Shown: piece after piece, positions 1 to 15,872 of the stretch | Position numbering within the stretch: position 1 is the first letter of the stretch | How the letters are laid out: every line of letters starts with the position of its first letter | DNA from: Trematomus loennbergii | Lineage: Eukaryota; Chordata; Actinopteri; Perciformes; Nototheniidae | DNA: 64,000 nucleotides | NCBI GenBank assembly: GCA_012861695.1 | Contig: JAAOOA010000130.1 | Location: 86,001-150,000, forward strand | Direction: 5' to 3' | Made by a program: the position numbers and the translations under genes | The notes under the pieces: model-generated | The model's input: the letters and a program-made list of their open reading frames with translations, nothing else | Databases searched by the model: none | Told to the model about the DNA's origin: nothing

Positions 1-560
1 ATAATACATTATTCCGAGTGTGCTTGCTTTTTCTCTTTGAAAGTCATCACATAACGGCATTGTAATACACGTTTCGGCTGCATTAAATATTACATATCTG
101 CTGTAGTTAACTCTATGTATAGAGCCCTGATGACAACACTTCTAGACAAACAGGAACTGCCGCCAAAACTGAAAACTTGACGTGGATCTTAAATATATAA
201 GCAATTAAACAACATCTTACATTTCTTTTCACACAATACGTCTCCTTGCAGTATCAACACTAATTCGCTGACTTTGATATTTGATCCAATTGGTAGATAG
301 GCTGTATTTACGCCATACGGTGCACAGCTGATAGAAAGGGACACCTACTGGTTAAAGCACGTTATTACATTTTATAATTTTATTATTAGATATTAATAGG
401 ATCCCTATAAAGTATATTCTTACTCGTCGTTATTTCTACTAATAGTTAATTAAAGACTGTATATAATGACTATTTTGCACATCCCATTCAAGATTTCAAG
501 ATTTTTCTAAGGTTTATTGACATATCATATTATACACAACTACGGTGTAGTTATGCAATG
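1..560. other. AT-rich stretch, no gene seen
   Basis: I see no convincing exon, repeat array or transposon end here. Open frames are short and show no recognisable protein family. Confidence 0.5.
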
Positions 561-639
561 AATGAAAACTTGGGTCGCAGGTTCCTCAACAGTGCATTAC
601 AAGACATCTATCAAATATGTGTGTACCTCCACCATTGTG

Positions 640-745
640 ACTCGACTCGGACTCGTGAATTTTTCCCCCCACGATGACTCGGACTCGACTTGTACATTGA
701 CGCTCCGACTTGGACTCGGACTCGGACTCGGACTCGAGCAAGTTT
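640..745. repeat. GACTCG-type hexamer repeat
   Basis: A short degenerate array of GACTCG and GACTTG hexamers. The same motif forms a larger array about 750 bases downstream, so the two are probably related. Confidence 0.7.
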
Positions 746-1024
746 TCTATGGAGTCTGATGTCCTCTATCCTGGCGTGTGCACCGGCTGCGAGGCGAGTT
801 CACGTACTGGGCCCGCTATTCAGTCTAAAGATGTCTAGAGACACACCCCGCATCGTGCTGTATGCTTTCACACATTCTGCTTCCACATTGGAAAAGAGCA
901 GCAAAATGCTCTATGTGGAAACAATATTGAAGAGAAGGCTCCGTAACACATTACTCTAAACATCGAGTTCAGACTATAGGCTGTCTTGAACACTATCATC
1001 AGAGTAACGTGATCTAATCAATAC

Positions 1025-1130
1025 ATAAAGATTCAGCCGATAACACGAAAGCACACGGCTATAACATGCAGAATGACGTCATTTTGCATGCTAAGTAGCC
1101 ATGTGCTTTCTGGGGCTAATCTTTATCAGT
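1025..1130. repeat. Foldback (hairpin) element centred on a CRE palindrome
   Basis: The two halves are imperfect reverse complements over about 50 bases each. The left arm begins ATAAAGATTCAGCC and the right arm ends GGCTAATCTTTAT. The centre at 1074-1081 is the perfect palindrome TGACGTCA, the consensus CREB/ATF site. It looks like a tiny foldback MITE. No target duplication was identified. Confidence 0.6.
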
Positions 1131-1474
1131 AAACCGATTTAACCGTAAAAGTTCCTTCAAAATAAGAGTCCCGATCTTATTACTATCAAAATAAAAGTGC
1201 AAAACGAAAACTTTTACCATAGGAAAATATTGGCATACAAATATAATCACTTCTCTAAAAGGTAACTCATTTTAAATAGTTTATTTATAATAATAATATA
1301 ATAATATTAATATTAGGTAATAAGCTTTATATTTGTATAGCACCTATTACAAGAATTGTAGCCAAACTGGCTTCACAGCAGTTCAATAGACAGATTAATA
1401 TAACATGACAGGATAAAAAGCAATGTAGAGGAGCAGCTACATTTCAACACATATATCCACGAAGATTAATACAT
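1131..1474. other. No gene seen
   Basis: AT-rich sequence with short AATAAT runs near 1280-1320. Nothing else is recognisable. Confidence 0.5.
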
Positions 1475-1785
1475 GAAGACTTGTGACTCGGACTTGACTT
1501 GGACTCTTCTTAGGTGACTCGGACTTGGACTCGGACTCGAACACAGGTAATGATGACTCGGACTCGGACTCGACTCGGACACTCCTTGGGTGACTCGGAC
1601 TTGGACTCGGACTCGACTACGACTCTCCTGGTGACTCGGACTTGGACTCTTCTTAGGTGACTCGGACTTGGACTCGGACTCGACTACGACTCTCCCTTGG
1701 TGACTCGGACTTGGACTCGGACTCGAAGAGTGGTGACTCGAGAGTGACTTGGACTCGTGAATTGGTGACTTGACTACAACACTGC
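1475..1785. repeat. GACTCG/GACTTG degenerate minisatellite
   Basis: Hexamers GACTCG and GACTTG are grouped into longer blocks that begin GGTGACTCGGACTTGGACTC. The reverse strand reads as a Ser/Glu/Arg-rich 110-residue frame, which is a by-product of the repeat and not a gene. Confidence 0.85.
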
Positions 1786-1885
1786 TATCTACATACATCT
1801 TATAAGAGTATAATACATATGTATAATATCAGTTAAAATAAGTGCTTAAACATAGTTAACATTGCAGGAAAGCAATATATTAGAC

Positions 1886-2463
1886 CAGGGGTCTTCAACG
1901 TGTTTCAGGCCAGGGACCCCCAAACTGATGGAGAGCTGGAGCAGGGACCCCCCTACTATATGTGTGGCATACAATTGTGTTTTATATTAAACGGGGCCTA
2001 GTGCCGTGTATAAACATAGCTACTCTGTTATTGTACATTCAATACTAAGCTATTCAAATAATGACAGAGCCAGCGTGTGTCATGCGGCCTTGTGATTGGC
2101 ACAGCAGCGATAGGGGCGGGTCCTCCCCTTTGTGTGCAGGAGGCCTGGTGGGACAGGTCCGGGGTAGTCTCCTGCTGTGAGTGAACCGGGCCTAGCTTGA
2201 GATAGCTACTGTGTGTAGCTGAATGCGTGCATTGCTGACTGAAGATAACGTCTTCTGCCTCCATTTCTCCGTTCGCTACAATATGTTGGATTCATGTTAA
2301 TGTGCATTTAAAGACATTTCAATTTGTGGGAAAAAAAATGTTTGGAATTTTTTTTTTTTTAAGAAATATAAAAAATTGTCTAATCAACCAAAGATTTCGC
2401 GACCCCCCTGCAGTACCTCCGCGGACCCCCTGGGGGTCGCGGACCCCCTGTTGAAGACCTCTG
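1886..2463. mobile_element. Non-autonomous hAT-type DNA transposon
   Basis: The ends are inverted repeats: CAGGGGTCTTCAAC at the left, and GTTGAAGACCTCTG at the right, which is its reverse complement with one mismatch. A perfect 8-bp target duplication, TATTAGAC, lies at 1878-1885 and 2464-2471. Both ends are rich in GGGACCCCC. It has no transposase frame. The 8-bp duplication and the CAG..CTG ends place it in the hAT superfamily. Confidence 0.93.
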
Positions 2464-2509
2464 TATTAGACGTTAAGTACTTTGTCAGGCTTAATATTTA
2501 TCTGTAGAT

Positions 2510-2580
2510 ACAAATGTCACTGTGTGTGCTGTGTGCTCTGCATGTGTGACCATCAAAGAGGGTTTCATCCCTCCATATTC
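2510..2580. repeat. Dispersed teleost repeat tail
   Basis: The segment containing TGTGTGCTGTGTGCTCTGCA and ending GAGGGTTTCATCCCTCC is repeated almost exactly near 17020-17080. In the second copy it is the end of a longer common teleost repeat. Confidence 0.6.
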
Positions 2581-2623
2581 ATCTTCTATACATGCATGCA
2601 GTGACATGTAATATCCAAGTATT

Positions 2624-2745
2624 AGAGACTGTTGGATGCTGCTGTTCTGCACATTGCAATACATTTATTTGTATTATGTTTTTTTAGGATTAGAGACGGT
2701 TGGATGCTGCTGTTTTGAGCATTGCAATATATTTATTTTCACTGT
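2624..2745. repeat. Tandem duplication of about 63 bp
   Basis: Two diverged copies of a unit containing GTTGGATGCTGCTGTT and CATTGCAATA lie side by side. The rest of 2746-3625 shows no gene apart from the start of the NLR exon. Confidence 0.6.
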
Positions 2746-5700
2746 TATTTATGATTATCTTTAGGCTCAGCAAAGATTTCATGTCTGCTGTTGCTGTCTT
2801 TTTTTCTTTAGTTAATACTGAGAGCCCTGCTGTTTTGTCAGGGCTTTTTCTTTAAAAACAATTTTAAAACATTTCGATGGTGAAATGGTGTGTTCAGTTA
2901 ACAAGGAAAAAATTGAAATAAATTCTGTCAGAAAATAGTGGATTAAGGGCTTGAAAGGGGACCCTACAATTGATGTACTGATGGGCCTGAAAAGGGGTAT
3001 GTAAAATAATTTTAGAATAAAAAAAACAGGCATGTCCAGATTGGACAAGTGAAAAATGTATTCGGAGTAAATTGCCAAACTCACTTGTCCATGGACAAGT
3101 ACTCTCTAAAAACGTTTTCTTACACTGAGTTAGGCTGGGGCTCCACATATGCAAGGAGGGGTCAATAGAGTTTTCCATCCACCCTGTCTTATGGACGAAG
3201 GGAAAGATTATTACTGTGACCCCCAGGGCGTCTTGTTGATAGTAGGCTATTGCAGGATTACGGAGTATTGGGACAATTACTAAGAGCAATCCACTTCCTG
3301 TATAACTGGAGTGACAGCTGAGTCCACATCCTCAGAGGTCGATCTGCCAGGGTCGTGCCTCGTCTTCCAGCAGCAGGAATAAGAGTCGGTCAGGTTTAAG
3401 GTCATGGTTCTCTGGGGACAACAGATTGTTCACCAGAGTGGGAAATAATAGAAAGAAGGAACATATGTTTGGATAGCTACAGATGATTGAGATACAGCTT
3501 CGATCCGACAACAAATATCCTACTATCCTTTCAGAAATGTGTAAAGTTAGGAACAAATATTGTGATGGATCTTTTATGTTAATTTGAGTATTGTCTCAAT
3601 TGTGATTTTATTTTTGTTCATTCAGAGATTCTCACTCAGTGCCAAAGGACGCTCAAATTAAACCTGGAGAAAAAAATTAAGAAAATCATAAAAACGGGTA
3701 ATTCAAGACCTCTAAATGAAATCTACACGGAGATCTACATCACCATGGGAGAAACTACAGCTGATGAGCATGAGGTCAGACAGATTGAAACAGCATCCAG
3801 GAAACCAGACAGACCAGAAACAACCATCAGACAAGAAGAACTCTTTAAAGCCTCACCTGGAAGAGATGCACCAATCAGAGTGATGACAAAGGGAGTGGCT
3901 GGCATCGGCAAAACAGTCTTAACACAGAAGTTCACTCTGGACTGGGCTGAAGGCAAAGCCAACCAGGACATCCAGTTCACATTTCCATTACCTTTCAGAG
4001 ATCTGAATAGGCTGAAGAAAAATTACAGCTTGGTGGAACTTGTTCATCACTTCTTCGCTGAAACCAGAGACGCAGGAATCTGCAGGTTTGATCAGTTCTC
4101 GGTTGTGTTCATCTTTGACGGTCTGGATGAGTGTCGACTTCCTCTGGACTTCCACAACAATGAGATCCTGACTGATGTCACAGAGTCCACCTCAGTGGAT
4201 GTGCTGCTGACAAACCTCATCAGGGGGAAGCTGCTTCCCTCTGCTCGCCTCTGGATAACCACACGACCTGCAGCAGCCAATCAGATCCCTCCTGAGTGTG
4301 TGGACATGGTGACAGAGGTCCGAGGGTTCACTGACCCACAGAAGGAGGAGTACTTCAGGAAGAGATTCAGAGATAAGAAGCAGGCCAGCACCATCATCTC
4401 CCACATCAAGACCTCACGAAGCCTCCACATCATGTGCCACATCCCAATCTTCTGCTGGATCTCTGCTTCAGTTCTGGAGAATGTTGAAAACCAGAGAGGG
4501 AGGAGAGCTGCCCAAGACCCTGACTGAGATGTACATCCACTTCCTGGTGATTCTATCCAAAGTGAGGAACGTCAAGTATCATGGAAAAAGAGGGACATCC
4601 CACTGGAGTCCAGAGAGCAGGAAGATGATGGAGTCTCTGGGAAAACTGGCCTTTGAGCAGCTGCAGAAAGGCAACCTGATCTTCTATGATCACGACCTGA
4701 CAGACTGTGACATCAATATCACAGAAGCCTCAGTGTACTCAGGAGTGTTCACACAGGTCTTTAGAGAGGAGAGAGGACTGTACAAGGACACGGTGTTCTG
4801 CTTCGTCCATCTGAGCGTTCAGGAGTTTCTGGCTGCTCTTCATGTCCATCTGACCTTCATCAACTCTGGAGTCAACCTGCTGGCAGAAGAACCAACAACC
4901 TCCCAGCAGTCTGAAGTGTTCAGACCCAAACCTACACGAATAACTCCTGGCTGCTTAAAATCCTCAAACCTAAACGTACACTAACCTCCCAGCATTCTGA
5001 AGTCAAACCTACACTAACACATCTCTACCAGAGTGCTGTGGACAAGGCCTTACAGAGTCCAAACGGACACCTGGACTTGTTCCTTCGCTTCCTCCTGGGT
5101 CTTTCACTGCAGACCAATCAGAAACTCCTACATGGCCTGCTGACAGAAACAGGAAGTGACTCAGAGATCAACCAGAAAACAGTTGAGTACATCAAGAAGA
5201 AGATAAATGAAGATCTGTCTCCGGAGAGAAGCATCAACCTGTTCCACTGTCTCAATGAACTGAATGATCGTTCTCTAGAGGAGCAGATCCAACAGTACCT
5301 GAGTTCAGGAAGTCTCTCCACAGATAAACTGTCTCCTGCTCAGTGGTCAGCTCTGGTCTTCATCTTACTGTCATCAGGAAAAGATCTGGACGTCTTTGAC
5401 CTGAAGAAATACTCTGCTTCAGAGGAGGCTCTTCAGAGGCTGCTGCCAGTGGTCAAAGCCTCCAGGAAAGCTCTGTAAGTGGAGATACAAACAACATTGA
5501 TCAGTTTTAAAAATGATAAATAAAATAAATTGTGTTCATGCTAATCCTTCCCCAGGCTGAGTGGCTGTAAGCTGTCAGAGAGAAGCTGTGAAGCTCTGTC
5601 CTCAGTCCTCAGCTCCCAGTCCTCTAGTCTGAGAGAGCTGGACCTGAGTAACAACGACCTGCAGGATTCAGGAGTGAAGCGGCTGTGTGCTGGACTGGAG

Positions 5701-6546
5701 AGTCCTCACTGTGAACTGGAGACTCTCAGGTCAGCACAGGTTTTTTTGTTGTTGATAGTTTTAATTTAAAACCTGCTCTTCCAGCTTCAGGTTCATGTTA
5801 ATAAAGTTGGTCAACATCTGTATCTTCATGCTGACATAATCAAAACACTGAGTTTACTGTATTCCCTGGTTCCAGTCTCTCAGGCTGTATGGTCACAGAG
5901 GAAGGCTGTGTTTCTCTGGCTTCAGCTCTGAGCTCCAACCCTCCCATCTGAGAGAGCTGGACCTGAGCTACAATCATCCAGGAGACTCAGGAGAGAAGCT
6001 GCTGTCTGCTGGACGTGAGGATCCACTCTGGAGACTGGAGACACTCAGGTATGGACAGACAGACTGAAGGTGTCTCTAATATCTCAAATGTCCTGTTCTT
6101 CTTCTCATTTATGACACAGTTATTTAAATTATATTTCATTGAGTTTTTACACCCTCATTGACGGCTGAGTCCACTCTACTCTATAACGGACGCAAGTGAT
6201 CACCAGCGGTTCAGTTTGGATAGTTCTGACTGTGTTCGGGTAACGGCTAACAGAGCTAAACTCACCGCAGGACTCAGATTCTCTGTTCAGAGGTTACAGG
6301 CTTACAACACAATCTGCCAGTTATGTTTATAATTGTATCTTGATTATTTACTGGCCTGCTTTGGCCGATGATCAGCATATTACCTAGTCGCTGATGGGAA
6401 ACCGAGATTTACTTTTTGTGATTCTTTATTACGTAAACTTATGATCGACACGTCCAGGTGCGCATCCTTTTTTCTCCTCATAATGCCATCATGAACATCA
6501 CATTCATGTTGATATCAGCAGGAGGAGAGCTGGTAAACTAAGCCGT

Positions 6547-6632
6547 TAGCTGTTAGCCGTTGACTGTAAGCAGGTAGCTGTTAGCAGGTAGCTGTTAGCA
6601 GGTAGCTGTTAGCAGTTAGCTGTTAGCAGTTG
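6547..6632. repeat. GTTAGCAGGTAGCT short tandem repeat
   Basis: About six imperfect copies of a roughly 15-bp unit containing TAGCTGTTAGCAG lie inside the NLR intron. The surrounding 6100-6760 shows no gene. Confidence 0.7.
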
Positions 6633-6839
6633 AATGTGTACGGGATGCCTTGCTGCACATTATCCCTTTTACACGGCTACATGATAAACAAACTAACTAC
6701 TAAGACTCCCGATATGAATTCAGATGATTTTATTGACTTGAAAATGATGGTCATGGTTCCGTGACGTCACCATACCGAATGGCAGCTTCTCCCCAGTAAG
6801 AGATTAATTTCGCCTCGTTTAATTGCCAAATAAGAAATG

Positions 6840-9510
6840 TCTCTGTAAAATTAGAAATTAACGGGCGAAGATGGGAGGAAAGGACGGACAAAAGAAAACA
6901 TTGGCTCAGAGTCTACCAACGAAGAAAATACAACGAACAACTCGCCTGCACAGGTCGATGATGAGGAAGCTAGCGCAGAGCCGCACGTGGCTAGCTTAGC
7001 TAAAGTTCTGGAGGAGATACGGGACTTTCGCAAAGACACAAAACAACAAATAAACAAAATGAAATCCGAGCTTACCAACGGCAACGTTAAAATAGAGGAG
7101 GCAGAAATGAGAATTGAAAACGTGAAGGTGCTGAGCAAGAAGATAAAGGTAATGAATCAGCAAGAAAATAAACTGACTGACCAAGAAGGAAGATCCCGAC
7201 GGAGAATAAGGATTTATAATGTCCCAGAGGGAGCGGAGGGGTCATCTATGGTTGACTTGGTGAAGAGTTTACTACAAGAGGCACTTGAGATCCCCCCCGC
7301 CACGGAGCTCGGCATTGAAAGAGCGCACCGGGCGCTCGTACCGAGGGCCTCCGGAGACAGGGAGGACAAGCCGCGTCAAGAATGATCAAGTTTCTCCGAT
7401 ACTCAACTAAAGACGATATTATACGCAAGCCATGGGAAAATAAAGGTGTTTTTGAACGGGATATTTCGACCAAGATTACCCACCAGCTATTTTGCAAAAA
7501 CGTAAAGACTACTCCGAGGCAAAGCGAGTGCTAAGGCAGAGAAATTCGCTTCCAGACCCCGTTCCCTGCTAAACTACGAGTATTTTAGGAGGACGGGGCG
7601 AGGCTGTACCAGACTGCTGTGGAAGCATCCTGAGACGTGAAGGACAGAGGACTGCTGTCACCGTGATCACACCGAGAGAGAGGCTGAGCAGCTGTCCCTG
7701 GGAGACGCTGGGAGGAGAGGAGCGAGGGAGGAATATCAGGGAGAAACTTCCTTCAGGAGACAAGTCCCATCCACCTGAAGAAATTAGGAATACATACCCA
7801 TTGATATGGCACACAAAATCCATCAAGTATTTGGGCATTAACATCCCTAAAGATCTTTCAACATTATTCAATGCAATTTCCTACCTGTAGAGAACATAAT
7901 GAAGGAAGATATAGCAAGATGGAACCTAATTCCTTTCTTTAATATTTCTTCAAGAATTGAATGGGTTAAAAAAGATATACTACCTAGATTATTATATCTA
8001 TTCCAAACCCTACCTAAAGAGATCAACCAAAGTCAATTTAATGAATGAGATAAAATGATATCAAGATATATATGGCAAGGTAAAAGACGGGGTTCGTCTC
8101 AAACCTTTACACCTGGCCAAAGAAGAAGGGGGATGGGGTTTACCCTCTCTCAGAGATTACTATTTCACAACACAGATAAGAACAATGATATGCTGGAGTA
8201 ACCCATATGATGCTCAATGGAAACATATAGAACAGAAGGTGTACTCCCATACAGGCAATTATAGCTGACAATAACCTACACAATTTCATAAACATTATTG
8301 AAAATCCATGGGTGAAATGTTCTCTTAAAATGTGGAAAACTATTATAAAAGAATATAAATTGGAGAATGAAGTATCTTTCTCAAATGGTGTGCATATGAC
8401 TCAGATTTCATGCCTAACAGATTGGATACTAGATTTAGGGACTGGGCTCTAAAAGGTCTAACAGCTCTGTGCAAGCTGATGAAAGGGGGAGCATTGCTCA
8501 GTTTGGATACCCTCAAAGAGAAATACACTTTGGAGAAACAGGACTTTTATGGATATCTTCAGGTACGGCATTATGTTCATTTGAAAGTGGAAAAAGTGTC
8601 AGAGGCAAGTGTAGGTTTGATAGAAATGTTTAGGAAAGCGTATAACGCAGATGTTAACGGTAGAACCGTATCATGTGTATACCAAGGATTGACAAACCTT
8701 AAAAAACACTCACTTACATAATAAAGAAGATGGAGCAGGAAGGAGGGATACATATATCTGGGGAAGAATGGGTAACAATGTGGAGATATCAATGGAAATG
8801 TACCAGCTGGCAGAACTGGAGGGAATATACCTGGAAGAACCTGATAGGATATTTTATTCCGCCCTCTCAGAAGTCCCACTATGATAGGACCCCCCCTATA
8901 TGTTGGAGGAACTGTGGTGACCAGAATGCAAACCACTTCCATGTATTCTGGGACTGTCCAGGTATCAAAGACTACTGGAAGGAGATACACAACGCCTTAC
9001 AAGACATTTTCAAAGACATAATACCTCTAGAGATCAAGATGTTATACTTTAGGAATTTGAGAAAGGACAAATACTTATTGAACATTCTGCTGAAAAGGCA
9101 TTAACCAGGAAGTGGTTATCGAAGCATAGCCCGACTCTAAATGGATGGATGGACATCTCAATGGATATTTATAATATGAAAAGATAACAGCATCTGTCAA
9201 TCATACATTGGTCAATTTACTCCAACCTGTGAGAAGTGGACTCACTTTGTAAAGCCCTAAAGGCCTGACTTAGTTTCCACAGATCCAGAACTCTGCTGTA
9301 AAGAAATGTCTACTCCCTAATTGTTCACTGTTGTTCTATTTTATTTTCATTTCTTTCTTTATGTCTTTCTCCTCTGTGTTTTTGTGTCATCATGTGTATA
9401 TTGCTGAAAAGAGCTATGAACAGATGTATGTCCTTCATGTAAAGATGTGTACAATATGCTGTGACAATGTTTGACACTAAACGCCAACAAAAAGTAAATA
9501 ACAATAAAAA
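6840..9510 (+). mobile_element. L1/Tx1-type LINE, internally deleted and decayed
   Basis: The ORF1 part lies at 6987-7660. It has a coiled-coil stretch with heptad-like charged residues, then RSRRRIRIYNVPEGAEGSSM, which is the RRM-like motif of L1 ORF1 (Transposase_22), then a degenerate C-terminal domain. About 100 bases later the frame reads as the far C-terminal part of ORF2 (IKYLGINIPKDL, then EEGGWGLPSLRDYY). It ends near 9104 in a cysteine/histidine cluster resembling the ORF2 zinc knuckle (CWRNCGDQNANHFHVFWDCP). The endonuclease and reverse-transcriptase core are absent. Stops and frameshifts are frequent. The 3' end is weakly A-rich near 9505. It sits in the NLR intron in the sense orientation. 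Confidence 0.8.
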
Positions 9511-9732
9511 AGCTTGCTCTAAGAAAGTAACCTCTGTTCCACGAGGTACCAGCAGCTAGGACTCATGTTGGATAGAACATCATCCTGACTGTGTTTCTTC
9601 CTCCAGGCTGGACCATGGTGGAGAGCAGAGGTTAAAACCAGGTGTGAGGAAGTGTAAGTGTGGATCAGTCAGCTTCTCTCTAAAGACAAAGATGATGGAG
9701 GTGGTATTTATTCATTAAAACATGACTGGCAT

Positions 9733-9836
9733 GCATCGCCTTTAAACTCTATAATAATAATAATAATAATATACATGACACTTATATAGCGCTATTATAG
9801 AAAGGATCACTAACAGAGAGTAAAGCCTTCAGGTGG
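9733..9836. repeat. Intronic block, copy 1 (second copy near 13245-13336)
   Basis: The sequence runs from the CTTTAAACT block through an ATA/AAT run, CTTATATAGCGCTATTATAG and GAAAGCCTTCAGGTG. It recurs with few differences just before the B30.2 exon. The TTATATAGCGC motif is also part of a repeat dispersed in fish genomes, with a copy near 59134-59195. Confidence 0.75.
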
Positions 9837-13121
<3,285 letters not shown>

Positions 13122-13244
13122 TCAGAGTGTTACCCCTTAGATCAGGTCTCTAGTGATGGTGTGCTCAAAGTGATTGAAGCATGTCACTTGAACATGTGCA
13201 GCTGGAGTCTTTCAGCAACTGGGTCAGAACCTGCTGAACTAGCT

Positions 13245-13336
13245 GCATCACCTTTAAACTTTATAATAATAATACATGACTCTTATAGAGCGCTGTTATA
13301 GAAAGATCACTAACAGAGAGGAAAGCCTTCAGGTGA
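13245..13336. repeat. Intronic block, copy 2
   Basis: A near copy of 9733-9836, in the same orientation, ending GAAAGCCTTCAGGTGAGTCT and lying just before the B30.2 exon. Confidence 0.75.
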
Positions 13337-13372
13337 GTCTGGTGATAAACTGCTGTCTGTGTCTCTCCTCAG

Positions 13373-13969
13373 ATTCCTGTGGACTCACCCTGGACTCAGA
13401 CACAGCATGGAGAGAACTCAAACTGTCTGAGGACTACAGGACGGTGACATGGGGGAGAGAGGAGCCATATCCTGATCATCCAGAGAGGTTTGACTCCTTC
13501 TACTGGCCTCAGCTGATGTGCAGAGAAGCTCTGACTGGTCGCTGTTACTGGGAGGTCGAGTGGAGAGGAGGGGTTAATATCAGTGACTTACAGAGGAATC
13601 AGCAGGAAAGGAGACGGAGGGGACAGTAGGTTTGGAGCGAATGATCAGTCCTGGAGTCTGAACTGCTCTGATAGAGGTTACACTGTCTGGCACAATAAGA
13701 GAGAAACACGCATCACCTCCTCCTCCTCCTCCTCCTCCTCCTCCTCCTCCTCCTCCTCCTCGCCTCCTCCTCCTCCTCCTCCTCTCCTCTCCTCCTCTGG
13801 TAGAGTAGCAGTGTATCTGGATCATCCTGCTGGCTCTCTCTCCTTCTACAGAGTCTCCTCTGACACACTGACCCACCTCCACACCTTCAGAACCACATTC
13901 ACTGAACCTCTCTCTGCTGGGTTTAGGTTCTGGTCAGCTGACTCCTCAGTATCTCTGTGTCCTCTGTAG
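13373..13969 (+). pseudogene. B30.2 (PRY-SPRY) exon of the NLR, with a Ser/Pro tract
   Basis: The reading starts SCGLTLDSDTAWRELKLSED, followed by the typical PRY block PYPDHPERFD and then GRCYWEVEWRG. A frame change follows near 13584, after which the SPRY half continues as SWSLNCSDRGYTVWHNKRET and VAVYLDHPAGSLSFYRVSSD to the stop at 13969. A TCC repeat at 13719-13797 encodes about 15 Ser then 7 Pro within a loop of the domain. B30.2 domains of fish NLRs are thought to bind ligand through such variable loops. Confidence 0.88.
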
Positions 13970-15300
13970 GAGGAGACCACTTCCTGTCCTGGGTTTAAGG
14001 GTTGCTGTTTTAAATCTGGCTCACTGATTGTGTCTTTACTGTCAGAAGTGTTTTTTATCAGAGAGTCTTTCATTGGGTGATGAATCTCTCCTTATCAGTT
14101 CAGTTATAAGTTGGACAGATGAATCAAAAGGTCAATGATTGTTGATTCTTGAAAATGCTTTAAGAACACAACAGCCTTCATCTCAGCTCTCCAGAGGGTT
14201 TACTTTATTGAGTTAGCAGCTCATTCCTTCAAACAGAAACTTCAGAGTGATTATAATGAGAGCAGATAGAAAGAAAGGTGGGTACACATGAATACCGTGA
14301 TATATATTTGTACATATATATTGAAGTAGTACAATATATGACAAGTTTAATCTGTGGGCCATATCTCATTATACTGTCTGAATTAGCTGAGGGCCGAAAG
14401 TGTTGTTTAATGTTTAATAAAATGGCGGCTTTGTCAACTGTTGAAGAAAGGAAGAAATGGAACAATGTATTTTATTATATAAAGCTTAAATATGTTAAAA
14501 ACTGTGTTAAACTCTGAATGCCATAGTCATGTATCGTATAGTTTAACGCTTTAGCAATATAAACAGGATGTATAACAGAAATCCTTACATGGGTACTTGT
14601 AAAGACCTATGTAGCAAAGTACGCACTTCCTCTTTCGAGGAGATGAACTTCTGTTATGCACTTCCTTGCGGGCAAACCTAGGCGGAGCAGATATCATCTA
14701 TATCTGAGCTAAACGCAGTTCATTATAGTGTGTGGTGTTATAACTTGTGAAACTTTAATAAAACGACCTGTTCACACTTGTGAGAGGAAACTAAAGTTCA
14801 CGTAGCCCTTCTGATTATTGCTGGATAAGTGACAAATGAGACGGAAAGTAAGCTGTTCCCACATAGCTTGAGTCCTGAGTCCAGACTGATTCCAGCGTCC
14901 TGTCTCCTTGGCTGAGGATCGATCCCTGACGGAGTCTGCAGTCTCCCAGAGAGAACAGCGGGTAAGTCGCACCTAGGTAACTCTGTTGCTGAATTCTGGG
15001 TCATATTGGAGGTCGCCGTGATCGATTGATCTGAAATACGGCAGCAGTGCTTTACGGGTATTGAATCCCAAGGTTTCAGAGGTGTGTTCATTAAGGTCTG
15101 TGATCAAAGTCTAAAGGGAGAAACTAACAGGGGAAAGTTAAATGGTGTAAAATGGATGAATGGAGGTAGTATAGAAAGAAGGGAGTTATCGGTACCTCGA
15201 GGTGGTGTGTGAGGACTGAGTAAAAACCGTATCAATTACACAACTTCAGATTGTGTTCCTTCTATGTTTTACTCCTCATTGAAAAGAACCTTCTACATAC
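13970..15300. other. 3' flank of the NLR gene, no further gene seen
   Basis: AATAAA-type signals occur near 14417 and 14757. Short open frames here match nothing I recognise. Confidence 0.5.
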
Positions 15301-15421
15301 ATCATGTGATCGTGTGTTGAGTGTTACAGAGCAATGTTACATACACCTGAACATCAGCAGAACCCTTTAAAGTGCAGAAGATCTGATTGATTTGACCTTG
15401 TGTTTTTAAAAAGTGACTCTC

Positions 15422-15862
15422 TGTTAAGGTTCGGCAAAAGGTAGGACCCAAATGCAGATTAAAAGGGAAGCGGGTTTCAAAACAAATGAGCTTTAATAAA
15501 AAAGTTGATGAACGTAAATAACATGACATGAAACACATAGGTAACACGAGGAAGATACAATACCAAAAACGATCGTGACCAACATGGAGGGAGACAGGAA
15601 AAACAAACAATGAACCGACAAGGCACACAGGGGAAGACGAGACTAATACAGAGAGGGGTAATCACAAGACAAGACACAGCTGGGGTAAGGGAGGCAGAAA
15701 CACAAGGGCAACAGGTGAACACAATCAGACAATCAGACAGACACACCAGGGAAACTAACGACAGGAAGGCAAACACAGGAAGAAGGAACAGAGAAGACAC
15801 AAGGAGGAAAACATTTCAAAACAAAAGGTGGAAAATGAAAACATAAATACAAAACCGTAACA
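15422..15862 (-). mobile_element. LTR-like segment (single long terminal repeat)
   Basis: On the minus strand the segment begins TGTTACGG and ends CCTTAACA, so it has TG..CA termini with a short inverted TGTTA/TAACA. Just outside its 5' end is a polypurine tract (CCTTGAGGGGGGGTTC, 15863-15878), placed as in a 3' LTR. An ATTAAA-type signal lies near its 3' end. No second LTR was found, so this is the 3' part of an LTR retroelement. Confidence 0.6.
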
Positions 15863-15872
15863 GAACCCCCCC

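Noticed and set aside
2818..2855. GC hairpin followed by T-run, resembling a bacterial terminator
   Set aside because: The window is clearly vertebrate DNA. AGCCCTG...CAGGGCT is short and can arise by chance.
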